Assembly (NCBI RefSeq): GCF_000344135.1
Contig: NZ_BAOP01000004.1
Span: 1-64,000, forward strand
Source of the DNA: Gordonia malaquae NBRC 108250
GTDB lineage: Bacteria > Actinomycetota > Actinomycetes > Mycobacteriales > Mycobacteriaceae
Length of the DNA: 64,000 nucleotides
Direction of reading: 5' to 3'
Part shown: piece after piece, positions 57,301 to 64,000 of the stretch
Position numbering within the stretch: position 1 is the first letter of the stretch
Layout: every line of letters begins with the position of its first letter
The notes under the pieces: model-generated
What the model saw: the letters and a program-made list of their open reading frames with translations, nothing else
The model's database searches: none
Told to the model about the DNA's origin: nothing
Program-made: the position numbers and the translations under genes

Positions 57301-57869
57301 AGCTCGAGGTAGAAGTTCTCCTTGCCGAAGATGTCCTGCCATTTCGCCGCGGCCTCGAGCGCCTCCTGCTCGTGGCCGAGACGCAGGCGGGTCTGGACCT
57401 CACCGGACGGGCATCCGGTCGTCGCGATGATGCCCTTGGCGTGTGCAGCGATGATCTCGGCGTCCATGCGCGACCACTTGCCGAGCTGCCCTTCCAGAGA
57501 AGCCAATGACGACAGCTTGAACAGGTTCCGGAGGCCGTCCTCGTTCTCGGCGACCATCGTCATGTGCGTGTAGGCGCCCGAACCGGAGACGTCGTCGCTC
57601 TTCTGGTCCCGTGTGCCCCACAGGACGCGCTTGGTGTTGAAGCGATTGTCCGGCGCGATGTACGCCTCGATGCCGATGATCGGCTTGATGTCGTGCTTGC
57701 GAGCGGCGTTGTAGAACTCGGACGCCCCGAACATGTTGCCGTGGTCGGTCATGCCGATCGCGGTCATCCCCAAGCGTTTGGCCTCCGCGAAGAGCGGTGA
57801 CACCTTGGCTGCACCATCCAACATCGAGTACTCGGTGTGGTTGTGCAGATGGACGAACGACCCCGACAC
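54336..57869 (-). CDS. dnaE: DNA polymerase III alpha subunit (DnaE1)
   Basis: This is the replicative polymerase of the chromosome. The 1177-residue protein has an N-terminal PHP domain with the metal motif HLHNHTEYS and [10 protein letters not shown], which in actinobacterial DnaE1 gives proofreading. The palm has [10 protein letters not shown] and the catalytic PDIDIDFDD. Then follow the fingers with [10 protein letters not shown] and [14 protein letters not shown], the beta-binding region near QFDLFGG, and the OB-fold ([14 protein letters not shown]). It lacks the imuB-linked features of DnaE2. GTG with AGGGGAG is the start. A TACAGT hexamer at 57909-57914 may be its -10 box. Confidence 0.96.
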   Translation of the reverse strand: MSGSFVHLHNHTEYSMLDGAAKVSPLFAEAKRLGMTAIGMTDHGNMFGASEFYNAARKHDIKPIIGIEAYIAPDNRFNTKRVLWGTRDQKSDDVSGSGAYTHMTMVAENEDGLRNLFKLSSLASLEGQLGKWSRMDAEIIAAHAKGIIATTGCPSGEVQTRLRLGHEQEALEAAAKWQDIFGKENFYLELMEHGLEIESRVRSGLLDIGRKLGIKPIVTNDCHYVTREQATSHEALLCVQTGKTLSDPTRFKFDGDGYYLKSADEMRELWDHQVPGGCDNTVEIGERVTSYQGVFTHRDRMPIFPVPEGYTQESWLSHEVMAGLDRRFTGQTVPTNYTERAEYELRVINQMGFPAYFLVVGDLIKHALEVGIRVGPGRGSAAGSLVAWALGITNIDPIPHGLLFERFLNPERVSMPDIDIDFDDRRRGEMIVYASQKWGNDKVAQVITFGTIKTKAAIKDSARVQFGQPGFAIADRITKALPPPIMAKDISVAGITDPNHERFGEAAEVRTLIDTDPDVKRIYDTALGLEGLIRNAGVHACAVIMSSEPLTDAIPVWKRAQDGAIITGWDYPSCEAIGLLKMDFLGLRNLTVIGDAIENIKTNRGIDLDLDKLPLEDPATYELLARGDTLGVFQLDGAAMRELLKLMQPTGFEDIVAVLALYRPGPMGVNAHTDYAKRKNGLQDIKPIHPELEEPLKEILSETFGLIVYQEQIMQIAQKVAGYSLGEADLLRRAMGKKKKEILDEAYDGFAEGMKKNGFSQAAITALWDTVLPFAGYAFNKSHAAGYGLVSFWTAYLKANYPAEYMAGLLTSVGDDKDKAAIYLADCRKMGITVLPPDVNESRADFAAVGEDIRFGLAAIRNVGSGVVASIIATRESKGAYTNFSDYLGKIDVVACTKKVTESLVKAGAFDSMEHPRKGLFLVHADAVDSVLGTKKAEAMGQFDLFGGSDIEDVGDVFAVKVPDEEWDNKHKLALERDMLGLYVSGHPLAGVEHAISAQTDTSITSLLEGNISDGAQITIGGIISSVTRRVNKKGEPWAAVTIEDMVGGAEVYFFPRAFTAYGMDLVQDNIVLVRARVNKRDDSLMISANDLAVPDLTAVGTSKPLMLTLAANRCTPDRIGALKQVLVRHPGTSDVHVTLVSDRKQTQLRLTDALRVNPTSALMGDLKALLGPSCLT

Positions 57870-57981
57870 GTGCGGCTCCCCTGATCAGATTCGGCTTCGA
57901 ATGACACCACTGTATGCGCCCGGTACGACACCACCGGTCCCGCACACGCGGGTGTGACGGATGAGGCGCGCTGCCCGGCTG

Positions 57982-58908
57982 TCAGACGTCTCGCAAGACG
58001 TCCAGAGCGTGTTGCAGATCATCGGGGTAGTCGGTCGTGAACTGCACACGACGACCGTCCGCGGGATGCGCGAACGCCAACGATCGAGCATGCAGCCACT
58101 GCCGCTCCAGGCCGAGGCGTTCGGCCAGCTTCGGGTCCGCACCGTATGTCGGGTCACCCGCGCACGGATGGTGCAGGGCCGAGAAGTGCACGCGGATCTG
58201 GTGGGTGCGGCCGGTCTCCAGATGCACGTCGAGCAGCGACGCGGCCGCGAACATCTCGAGCGTCTCGTAGTGCGTCGTCGACGGCTTGCCGTTCGCGGTG
58301 ACGGCGAACCGCCAGTCCGAACCCGGGTGGCGGCCGATCGGCGCCTCGATGGTGCCTTCCGGCGGATCCAGGTGGCCCTGCACGAGCGCGTGGTACACCT
58401 TCTCCACCGTGCGGTACTTGAACGCTCGCTTGAGCAGGGTGTAGGCGCGTTCGGACGCCGCCACCACCATGATCCCGGACGTTCCGACGTCGAGGCGGTG
58501 GACGATGCCCTGCCGCTCCTGCGCACCTGACGTCGAGATGCGGAACCCCGCCGCGGCCAGCGCCCCGATCACCGTCGGGCCGGTCCACCCCTGCGACGGG
58601 TGGGCGGCGACGCCCGGCGGCTTGTTGACGACGACGATGTCCGAGTCGTGGTAGATCACGTCGAGGTCTTCCACCGGTGTCGGCTCGATCGTCAGGGGAC
58701 GCTCCGGTTCGGGGAGCGTCACGTCGAGCCAGGCCCCGGCCACCAGCTTGTGCGCCTTGTCGACTGCGACGCCGCCCACGGTGATGTCACCGGCGTCGGC
58801 GAGACCGGCCGCAACGGTCCGGGACAGTCCGAGCAGACGCGCGACTCCCGCATCCGTCCGCATGCCGTGCAACCCGTCGGGCACGGGCATCGCTCGTGAG
58901 TCACGCAT
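57982..58908 (-). CDS. rluD: RluA/RluD family 23S rRNA pseudouridine synthase
   Basis: The 308-residue enzyme isomerises uridines in 23S rRNA. It has an N-terminal S4-like RNA-binding segment ([26 protein letters not shown]) and the catalytic domain with [13 protein letters not shown], the Asp in [22 protein letters not shown], and the ending [19 protein letters not shown]. The ATG at 58908 follows GAGGAG and overlaps the lspA stop by 8 bases; an internal Met at 58890 is an alternative. Which of the RluA subfamilies it serves is not decided. Confidence 0.92.
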   Translation of the reverse strand: MRDSRAMPVPDGLHGMRTDAGVARLLGLSRTVAAGLADAGDITVGGVAVDKAHKLVAGAWLDVTLPEPERPLTIEPTPVEDLDVIYHDSDIVVVNKPPGVAAHPSQGWTGPTVIGALAAAGFRISTSGAQERQGIVHRLDVGTSGIMVVAASERAYTLLKRAFKYRTVEKVYHALVQGHLDPPEGTIEAPIGRHPGSDWRFAVTANGKPSTTHYETLEMFAAASLLDVHLETGRTHQIRVHFSALHHPCAGDPTYGADPKLAERLGLERQWLHARSLAFAHPADGRRVQFTTDYPDDLQHALDVLRDV

Positions 58909-59497
58909 GGTTGTCGGTCTCCTCATCGGTGCTGTCGGCCTCAGTCGGATCAGTCTCCGCCGGGTCGGGGTCGTTGCGAGCCGCCCACCCCGTTCGGGTG
59001 CCGTCGTAGTCGTAGCCGAGCAGTGTCAGGACTACGAGGAGGATCGCGCCGCACACGACGGCGGAGTCGGCCACGTTGAACGTCGGCCACCAGTCGCCGA
59101 CCTTGATGAAGTCGACGACGTGGCCGCGCAACGGCCCGGGCGAGCGGAACATGCGGTCGGTCAGGTTGCCGAGCGCACCGCCCAGGACCATGCCGAGTCC
59201 GATCACCCAGCCCGTCGAGACGAGTTTCGACGAGTACCGGATGATCCCGAGGACCACGGCGAGCGCGACGAACGTGAGCACCCACGTGTAGCCGGTCGCC
59301 ATCGAGAACGCCGCACCGCTGTTGCGGATCAGCGTGAACGTGACGAAGTCGCCGATGACCTCCATCGGCTCGTAGGGCGTCAGAAACGCGACGACGAGGA
59401 CCTTCGTCAGCAGATCCAGCAGGTAGACGGTCACCGCGATGGCGGCGAGCAGAGTGACGGTCCGGGCGACGCTGCGCCCGGGCACGGTTTGCTTCAT
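58901..59497 (-). CDS. lspA: Lipoprotein signal peptidase
   Basis: LspA cleaves the signal peptide from diacylglyceryl-prolipoproteins made by Lgt. The 198-residue membrane protein has four helices, the motif NSGAAFS, and the two catalytic Asp residues in GNLTDRMFR and [11 protein letters not shown]. The acidic C-terminal tail ([20 protein letters not shown]) recalls the much longer acidic tail of this strain's Lgt. Starts at 59554, 59512 and 59497 are possible; 59497 is nearest to the family N-terminus. Confidence 0.94.
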   Translation of the reverse strand: MKQTVPGRSVARTVTLLAAIAVTVYLLDLLTKVLVVAFLTPYEPMEVIGDFVTFTLIRNSGAAFSMATGYTWVLTFVALAVVLGIIRYSSKLVSTGWVIGLGMVLGGALGNLTDRMFRSPGPLRGHVVDFIKVGDWWPTFNVADSAVVCGAILLVVLTLLGYDYDGTRTGWAARNDPDPAETDPTEADSTDEETDNHA

Positions 59498-59526
59498 GCA
59501 TCGATTGTCCCTCATCGGCCGACCAC

Positions 59527-59532
59527 TACTCT
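59527..59532 (+). promoter_or_regulatory. -10 box of the DUF6263-like lipoprotein gene, leaderless
   Basis: TACTCT lies 7 bases before the GTG at 59540. An earlier in-frame GTG at 59534 is only one base from the box and is therefore unlikely. Confidence 0.45.
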
Positions 59533-59539
59533 CGTGGGC

Positions 59540-60544
59540 GTGACTGTTCCGCATCGAGACGCCACCGACCCTCCCCGTTCGTCGACCCCGCGACGCCGCA
59601 CCGTCGTCGCGCTCGCGGTGCTTCCATTGAGCGCCACGATCGCGCTGACCGGCTGTTCGTCCGACGACTCCGGCGGGACATCCGACTCCGGTCCATGTGC
59701 GGAATCGTCGAGCGTGGACCGCGCCGGGGTGCGACCGATCCCGGTCTCCGCAGCCACCGTGACTGTCGTCGACCCGGGGTCCGGCACTCCGCAGCCGCTG
59801 ACGCCCGCACCGGACACCGCTCGCGCGCAGAAGGTGACGTTGACGACGGACTCGTTGGAAGCCAGCATCGCGCCGGATGCGCAGAACAAGCAGCAGGTGC
59901 AGCGAACGCAGCAGAACCTCACGACGCCGATCACGGCTCGAGTGGCGTGCGACGATCCGTCGAACCTCGAGTTCACGATCGGCACGCCGACCACCCTCGA
60001 CGATGCTCTGACTCCGGAACTGGGCGCGATATCCGGTTCGGCCGGAGGGGTCACCTTCGCGCCCGGCCTCAATCCGCAGATGCTGAGGCTGCTCCCCAAC
60101 GACGACTCGTCGTCGCCTGCGAGGAGTGCAGTCGAGCAGTCGTTCACCGGGGCGTTCGATCAGTCGATCCCACTGCCGACGGAGCCCGTCGGCGTCGGCG
60201 CGCGGTGGGAGTCGGTTCGCACGATCGCCTCGGCCGCCACCATTCGCCGCACCACAACGGTAACGCTCAAGGCGCGCGTCGGATCTGTGCTGACCTTGGC
60301 GGTGACCGTCGACGAGACGCCGGTGGACTCGGTGTTCCGCATCCCGGGGTCGGCCCAGACGCTGACCATCGACCGCTACGCGATGTCGGGGTCCGGCGAG
60401 GTGACCGTCGACCTGACGAAGATGCTGCCGACTGGGGGGAAGATCGTCACCAAGGGTGCGCGTCAGCTCTCCGGAGACGCTGGAGCCCCTCCGCTGCTCC
60501 AGCAGAACGAGTACACCGTCTCGTGGAGTCCGGCGGCCCCCTGA
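59540..60544 (+). CDS. Putative lipoprotein, possibly DUF6263
   Basis: The 334-residue protein has a charged start, a hydrophobic stretch and the lipobox LTGC ending at Cys39, so it should be anchored outside the membrane. The mature part has a long Gln/Thr-rich region and a beta-rich domain with [21 protein letters not shown], a pattern I associate with DUF6263 proteins; the function is unknown. Divergent from lspA. Its transcript ends at the strong hairpin 30 bases after the stop. Confidence 0.8.
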   Translation: MTVPHRDATDPPRSSTPRRRTVVALAVLPLSATIALTGCSSDDSGGTSDSGPCAESSSVDRAGVRPIPVSAATVTVVDPGSGTPQPLTPAPDTARAQKVTLTTDSLEASIAPDAQNKQQVQRTQQNLTTPITARVACDDPSNLEFTIGTPTTLDDALTPELGAISGSAGGVTFAPGLNPQMLRLLPNDDSSSPARSAVEQSFTGAFDQSIPLPTEPVGVGARWESVRTIASAATIRRTTTVTLKARVGSVLTLAVTVDETPVDSVFRIPGSAQTLTIDRYAMSGSGEVTVDLTKMLPTGGKIVTKGARQLSGDAGAPPLLQQNEYTVSWSPAAP

Positions 60545-60574
60545 CTCTCACGTCGAGACCCGCTGAAACGCACA

Positions 60575-60602
60575 AATGCCCCCGCCGAACGGCGGGGGCA
60601 TT
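60575..60602. terminator. Bidirectional intrinsic terminator
   Basis: Perfect 12-base arms (60575-60586 AATGCCCCCGCC and 60591-60602) flank a GAAC loop between two convergent lipoprotein genes. The A and T bases at the outer stem ends give short T-runs in both directions. Confidence 0.85.
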
Positions 60603-60620
60603 CGTGTCAGCAGGCCGGAC

Positions 60621-61208
60621 TCAGTTGGTCGACTTCGCCTTCTTCTTCGACGACGGCGTGTCGCTCGCGCACAGCGGCGACTTGGTGTCGCTCATCGCGA
60701 GCAGCGAGCACACGGTGTCCTTCGACAGCTTCCAGCGGCCGTTGTCGAAGACGATCGATGCGTCGATCGGGTTCGCCGGGTTGCCTGGAATCTTGACGAG
60801 GACCTTCACCTTGGCCTTCTTCGGACCGTTCTTGGTGACCGGAGCCTTGATCCGGTAGGTGACCTTCGGGTTGTCCTTCTTCGCCTTGACCAGCTTGTCG
60901 AAGATCGACGGATCCTTCTCGGAGCCTTCGATGAGGTCGACCTTCTCCGATGCCTTGATCTTCGGATCAAGGGCGGTCGTCAGCATGTCGTTGAGCGCGG
61001 CGACGCTCGGCACCTTGCTCGCGTTGGTCATTTCCGCTTCGGTGCCGGTCGCCTCGGTGCTGGTCGAGGCGGCGGCCGACGAACTGGTCGAGGTGGGCAC
61101 GGGCGGCACGCCGGAGTCGTCGGAGCCGCACGCGGCGGTGGTGGCGACAGCAGCGGCCACCACGGCAACGGCCACGAAATTGCGAATCTTCAAGAGTTCA
61201 ATCCTCAC
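60621..61208 (-). CDS. MTB12-like lipoprotein
   Basis: The 195-residue protein has a signal peptide ending in the lipobox TAAC at Cys27, a Ser/Thr/Ala linker, and a C-terminal domain of about 115 residues resembling the secreted mycobacterial antigen MTB12. VPSVAALNDMLTTALDPKIKASEKVDLIEG corresponds to the helical start, and FDNGRWKLSKDTVCSLL to the end of the beta-sheet. Function is unknown. The last dozen residues are very basic (SSKKKAKSTN). GTG at 61208 is chosen, with TTG at 61193 an alternative. It converges with the other lipoprotein gene. Confidence 0.8.
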   Translation of the reverse strand: MRIELLKIRNFVAVAVVAAAVATTAACGSDDSGVPPVPTSTSSSAAASTSTEATGTEAEMTNASKVPSVAALNDMLTTALDPKIKASEKVDLIEGSEKDPSIFDKLVKAKKDNPKVTYRIKAPVTKNGPKKAKVKVLVKIPGNPANPIDASIVFDNGRWKLSKDTVCSLLAMSDTKSPLCASDTPSSKKKAKSTN

Positions 61209-61372
61209 GTCATGTTCCGCCCTGGCCGACTGTCGAGCCCGAGCACACATCCACTATGCCAAAAGGCGGCGGCGGCACGCATCCGATCATTCGCGACACA
61301 TCCGCCACTTCCGTCCCGTCCGCTACCGATGACCAGCGCACACGCCCCGCCAGAAAGTGCAACAATCGGCCC

Positions 61373-62311
61373 ATGAACGCATGCCGGGTTGTGATGATCA
61401 CCACCGGCGGGACGGCCGCGTCCCGCACGACGGACGACGGAGCGGTGCCCGTACTGACCGCAGCGGACCTCGTCCCGACGGTCTCCGACGACATCACTGT
61501 GATCCCCGTCGAGTTGATGGCTGTCGACTCGTCCGCGATGACCGTCCGTGAGCAGTTCGCCGTGGTCCGCGCGATCGCCGACGCCCTCGACGACCCGGAA
61601 GTGACCGGAGTCGTCGTCACACACGGGACCGACACACTCGAGGAGACCGCCTACCTGGCCGACCTCTTCGCAGCTGATCCACGAACGGTCGTGTTCACCG
61701 GCGCGCAGTATCCGGCCGATCACCCGGAGTCCGACGGCCCGGCGAACATCACGACGGCCGTCACCGCCGCCGCCGATCCGCAGTATCGCGGGCGCGGTGT
61801 GCTGGTCGCACTAGGCGGGACGATCCTGAACGCCCGTGGAGTGTTCAAACGCTCGACCACCGACATTCGGGCCTTCGACACGGTGAATGCCGACCTCCCG
61901 CGCCCCTTGGTCGCCGAAGCCCTCCCGGACCGGCTCCGCGCGCGTGTGGATCTCATCGCGCTGTACCCGGGAGTCTCACCGGGGACCATCGCCGCGGCGG
62001 TTGAACAGCGCGCGTCCGGCATCGTCCTGTCGGCGACCGGGTCGGGCAACACACACCCCGACATCACCGCCCAGGTGAGCCTCGCCGTGCAGCGCGACGT
62101 TGTCGTCGTCGTCTCGACCCGTGTCCCGTTCGGCACGGTCGAACCGACCTACGGCGGAGGGGGCGGCGGGGTCGATCTCAACCGGGCCGGCGCGATCTTC
62201 TCCCCATGGCTCCGGGCGCCGCAAGCCCGGATGGCGCTGCTCGCGCTGCTGTCGGTCGGAGCGGACCGTCAGCGGGTGTCCGAGTTCTTCGCCGCGTCGT
62301 CGCCGTCCTGA
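61373..62311 (+). CDS. ansA: L-asparaginase
   Basis: AnsA hydrolyses asparagine to aspartate and ammonia. The 312-residue enzyme has both active-site threonines in their motifs, TTGGTAAS at 10-17 and [11 protein letters not shown] from 84, plus [17 protein letters not shown]. There is no signal peptide, so it is cytoplasmic (type I-like). The ATG at 61373 begins at the conserved first strand; upstream in-frame codons lack family character. AACAAT 6 bases before it is a weak -10 candidate. The 3' end overlaps dinB by 43 bases on the other strand. Confidence 0.93.
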   Translation: MNACRVVMITTGGTAASRTTDDGAVPVLTAADLVPTVSDDITVIPVELMAVDSSAMTVREQFAVVRAIADALDDPEVTGVVVTHGTDTLEETAYLADLFAADPRTVVFTGAQYPADHPESDGPANITTAVTAAADPQYRGRGVLVALGGTILNARGVFKRSTTDIRAFDTVNADLPRPLVAEALPDRLRARVDLIALYPGVSPGTIAAAVEQRASGIVLSATGSGNTHPDITAQVSLAVQRDVVVVVSTRVPFGTVEPTYGGGGGGVDLNRAGAIFSPWLRAPQARMALLALLSVGADRQRVSEFFAASSPS

Positions 62312-63654
62312 TCCCACCCGAGGCTGTCGAGCGGATCAGCCCTGGTCAGGCCGGACGCTGCCAGCCGGAAGTTCCGGGTGCGCCCCGGGCCGGTCTCACG
62401 TGTCTCGAAGCGCACTGTCACGAACCCGTGTCCACCGCCCTGCACCCAGCCGTGCCCATGGTCGGGATGTCGGACATCGGTGCCGGTCGGCAGGTCGTCG
62501 TCTCGATCCGGCCCTCGGGGGATCTGCACCCCGCGCGGCACGTCCACCGGGTCTGTGCCGGCAGTCGGGTCAGCGTCGAGTTCGGGGAAGAGCGAGTCCT
62601 GTCGGACGTCGGTGAGCCCCGCGTACCCGACGCCGACGAGACGGATGGGACCGATCTCCGACGGATCGAGCATCACCTTCAACGCGGCGTTCGTGAGGAC
62701 GTCGAGGTCGGTCGTCGCGGCGTGCAAGGTGGACGAGCGGGTCAGCACGGACATGTCGCTCCGCCGAAGCTTCACCACAACCGTTCGCGCACCTCGACCG
62801 TCGTCGATCAGCCTGCGATGCGCATCGGCTGCGGCAGCCAGTACCGCAGCGCGCAGACCGACGAGGTCGATGATGTCGGTGGCGAAGGTCGATTCTGCAC
62901 TGATCTGCTTCGCGCTGGCGCGTTCGGCGACTGGTCGATGATCGATCCCTTTGGCGAGTTGATGCAGGGCGGGGCCGACGGTGCCGCCGAGCACGGAGGC
63001 GACTTCGGCGTCCGACATCGCGGCTAGGTCTCCGATCGTCTCCACGCCCAGGCGCGCGAGACGGTCGCCGGACACCGGCCCGATCCCCCACAGTTTCCGG
63101 ACCGGGAGTTCCTGCAGGAACTCGAGTTGACGACTCGGTTCGATCACTCGAAGGCCGTCGGGTTTCGCCAATCCGGACGCGATCTTCGCGATCTGTTTGC
63201 CGGTCCCGAATCCGACGGAGGCCGCCAGTCCCGTTGTGTCACGTATCGCAGCCCGCATGCTGCGGGCGAAGTCCGCAGCGTCGTCGACGGTGGCCCCCTG
63301 CAGCTCCGTCGGCTCCCCGAACGCCTCGTCGAACGACAACGTCTCGATGACGGGCGCGAACTCTCGGACGATGCCGAACACTCGCGCGCTGACGACGCGG
63401 TACACGTCGATACGCGGCGGCAGAACCACGGCGGACTGTCCGACGAGACGCCGCGCTTGATGCATCGGCATGGCGGAACGCGCGCCGAACGCTCGGGCTT
63501 CGTAACTGGCGCCTGCGACGACACCGCGTCCACCGCTTCCGCCGACGAGGACTGGACGCCCAGCGAGCGTCGGCCGGGTCAGTTGTTCCACCGAGGCGAA
63601 AAACGCGTCCATGTCGATGTGGAACACCCACCGCGAGCTGCGTTCTGCGGTCAC
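62269..63654 (-). CDS. dinB: DNA polymerase IV (DinB, Y family) with C-terminal extension
   Basis: The 461-residue translesion polymerase has the catalytic [13 protein letters not shown] with Asp14 and Asp16, [13 protein letters not shown], the second acidic motif in LSFDEAFGE, and the [15 protein letters not shown] fingers/palm region. The helix-hairpin segment [24 protein letters not shown] and the little-finger domain follow. An extra region of about 110 residues includes [27 protein letters not shown] (given here in its recognisable part), resembling a small Tudor-like tail seen in mycobacterial DinX. The GTG overlaps the stop of the 59-residue gene. Confidence 0.94.
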   Translation of the reverse strand: MTAERSSRWVFHIDMDAFFASVEQLTRPTLAGRPVLVGGSGGRGVVAGASYEARAFGARSAMPMHQARRLVGQSAVVLPPRIDVYRVVSARVFGIVREFAPVIETLSFDEAFGEPTELQGATVDDAADFARSMRAAIRDTTGLAASVGFGTGKQIAKIASGLAKPDGLRVIEPSRQLEFLQELPVRKLWGIGPVSGDRLARLGVETIGDLAAMSDAEVASVLGGTVGPALHQLAKGIDHRPVAERASAKQISAESTFATDIIDLVGLRAAVLAAAADAHRRLIDDGRGARTVVVKLRRSDMSVLTRSSTLHAATTDLDVLTNAALKVMLDPSEIGPIRLVGVGYAGLTDVRQDSLFPELDADPTAGTDPVDVPRGVQIPRGPDRDDDLPTGTDVRHPDHGHGWVQGGGHGFVTVRFETRETGPGRTRNFRLAASGLTRADPLDSLGWDQDGDDAAKNSDTR

Positions 63655-63830
63655 CGTTCGCGGCAGAGTGCCAGGACGCGCGGATCGGTCGACGTGAAGC
63701 GGTCGACCTCTTCCCCACCGTCGCACCGCAGCAGTGAGATCGTCACCGAGTCGGCCCGTAGCGCCGCGACCGACCACTGCGCGCCCGCGTCTTCCCAACG
63801 CTGCAATCGTTCCAGGTCGTCGGTGAGCAT
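63651..63830 (-). CDS. 59-residue protein coupled to dinB
   Basis: The small acidic protein begins [19 protein letters not shown], is followed by a strand-rich middle ([25 protein letters not shown]) and ends [14 protein letters not shown] do not recognise it, but its compact, non-repetitive composition looks genuine. The ATG at 63830 is 8 bases from a TAAACT box. The stop overlaps the dinB start (GTGA), so it leads the dinB transcript. Confidence 0.7.
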   Translation of the reverse strand: MLTDDLERLQRWEDAGAQWSVAALRADSVTISLLRCDGGEEVDRFTSTDPRVLALCRER

Positions 63831-63838
63831 GTCTGAAG

Positions 63839-63844
63839 AGTTTA
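63839..63844 (-). promoter_or_regulatory. -10 box of the 59-residue gene and dinB
   Basis: TAAACT on the minus strand, 8 bases before the ATG at 63830. The remaining 150 bases to the window end show no convincing gene. Confidence 0.45.
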
Positions 63845-64000
63845 GTCCTCCTCCGACTGAGCCGAATCCTCCCCGCTCCTCAAGCGAGCGGCACCATTGG
63901 ACGCAGGCTCGCTCGGGAGCAGGAATCGGTCGTGTACTACTGCGGTGGGACGGACCAGTCCGGATACTTCGGCGCGAGGGTGTCCCCACTCGACACACCA

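Noticed and set aside
57941-57957. CCCGC-acac-GCGGG hairpin between dnaE and rluD as a terminator
   Set aside because: The core stem is only 5 bases with no T-run, and rluD-dnaE may be cotranscribed.
63937-64000. Minus-strand partial frame ending in TLAPKYPDWSVPPQ
   Set aside because: It could be the C-terminus of a gene beyond the window, but about 20 codons without a recognisable family is not enough to annotate.

Overview
The window is high-GC actinobacterial DNA. A YrbE/Mce operon, an MTB12-like lipoprotein, the actinobacterial dual-function HisA/TrpF enzyme PriA and a BsaP-type biotin synthase accessory protein all point to a mycolic-acid-containing member of the Mycobacteriales, most likely Gordonia-like. 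The genus is an inference. Gene order follows, as remembered, the Mycobacterium tuberculosis chromosome from dinB/ansA/lspA to pyk/tesB. I treat that shared order as the backbone and everything else as lineage-specific.

Layout. 0.1-4.2 kb: a secreted CocE/S15 hydrolase, cutC, a small membrane protein and tesB. 4.3-10.8 kb: pyk, lgt (with a long acidic repeat tail) and trpABC on the minus strand. 10.9-18.1 kb: a plus-strand five-gene operon encoding a SWIM zinc-finger protein, DUF5691, a MoxR-type AAA+ ATPase, DUF5682 and a VWA protein, each junction a 4-base overlap. It resembles the poorly understood E. coli yehLMPQ set and lies inside what is normally one trp gene string. 18.1-28.9 kb: one long minus-strand biosynthetic unit, hisD-C-B-H, a small membrane protein, priA, impA, hisF, hisI, a tautomerase, trpE, the Trp-associated membrane protein, an unknown 443-residue protein and a small, probably frameshifted gene. 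29.0-31.8 kb: a receptor-like Ser/Thr kinase and an acetyltransferase.

31.8-35.2 kb: NAD synthesis (nadC and nadA, with nadB missing between them), a decayed DUF817 pseudogene, and the regulator nrtR. 34.9-40.9 kb: biotin synthesis (bioA-F-D-B-bsaP-DUF2567) facing a TetR regulator across two tandem 17-base palindromes. 40.9-43.2 kb: treY. 43.2-52.3 kb: a complete yrbEAB-mceABCDEF-mas lipid importer operon. 52.6-63.8 kb: ilvA, a small membrane protein, dnaE, rluD, lspA, two lipoproteins, ansA, dinB and a 59-residue protein.

Genes inside units are packed tightly, mostly with ATGA or GTGA overlaps, so translational coupling is general. Ten genes at the heads of transcription units carry a TAnnnT hexamer 6-8 bases before the start codon, as expected for leaderless actinobacterial transcripts, and several start choices rest on this. 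No rRNA, tRNA, CRISPR array or insertion sequence was seen.
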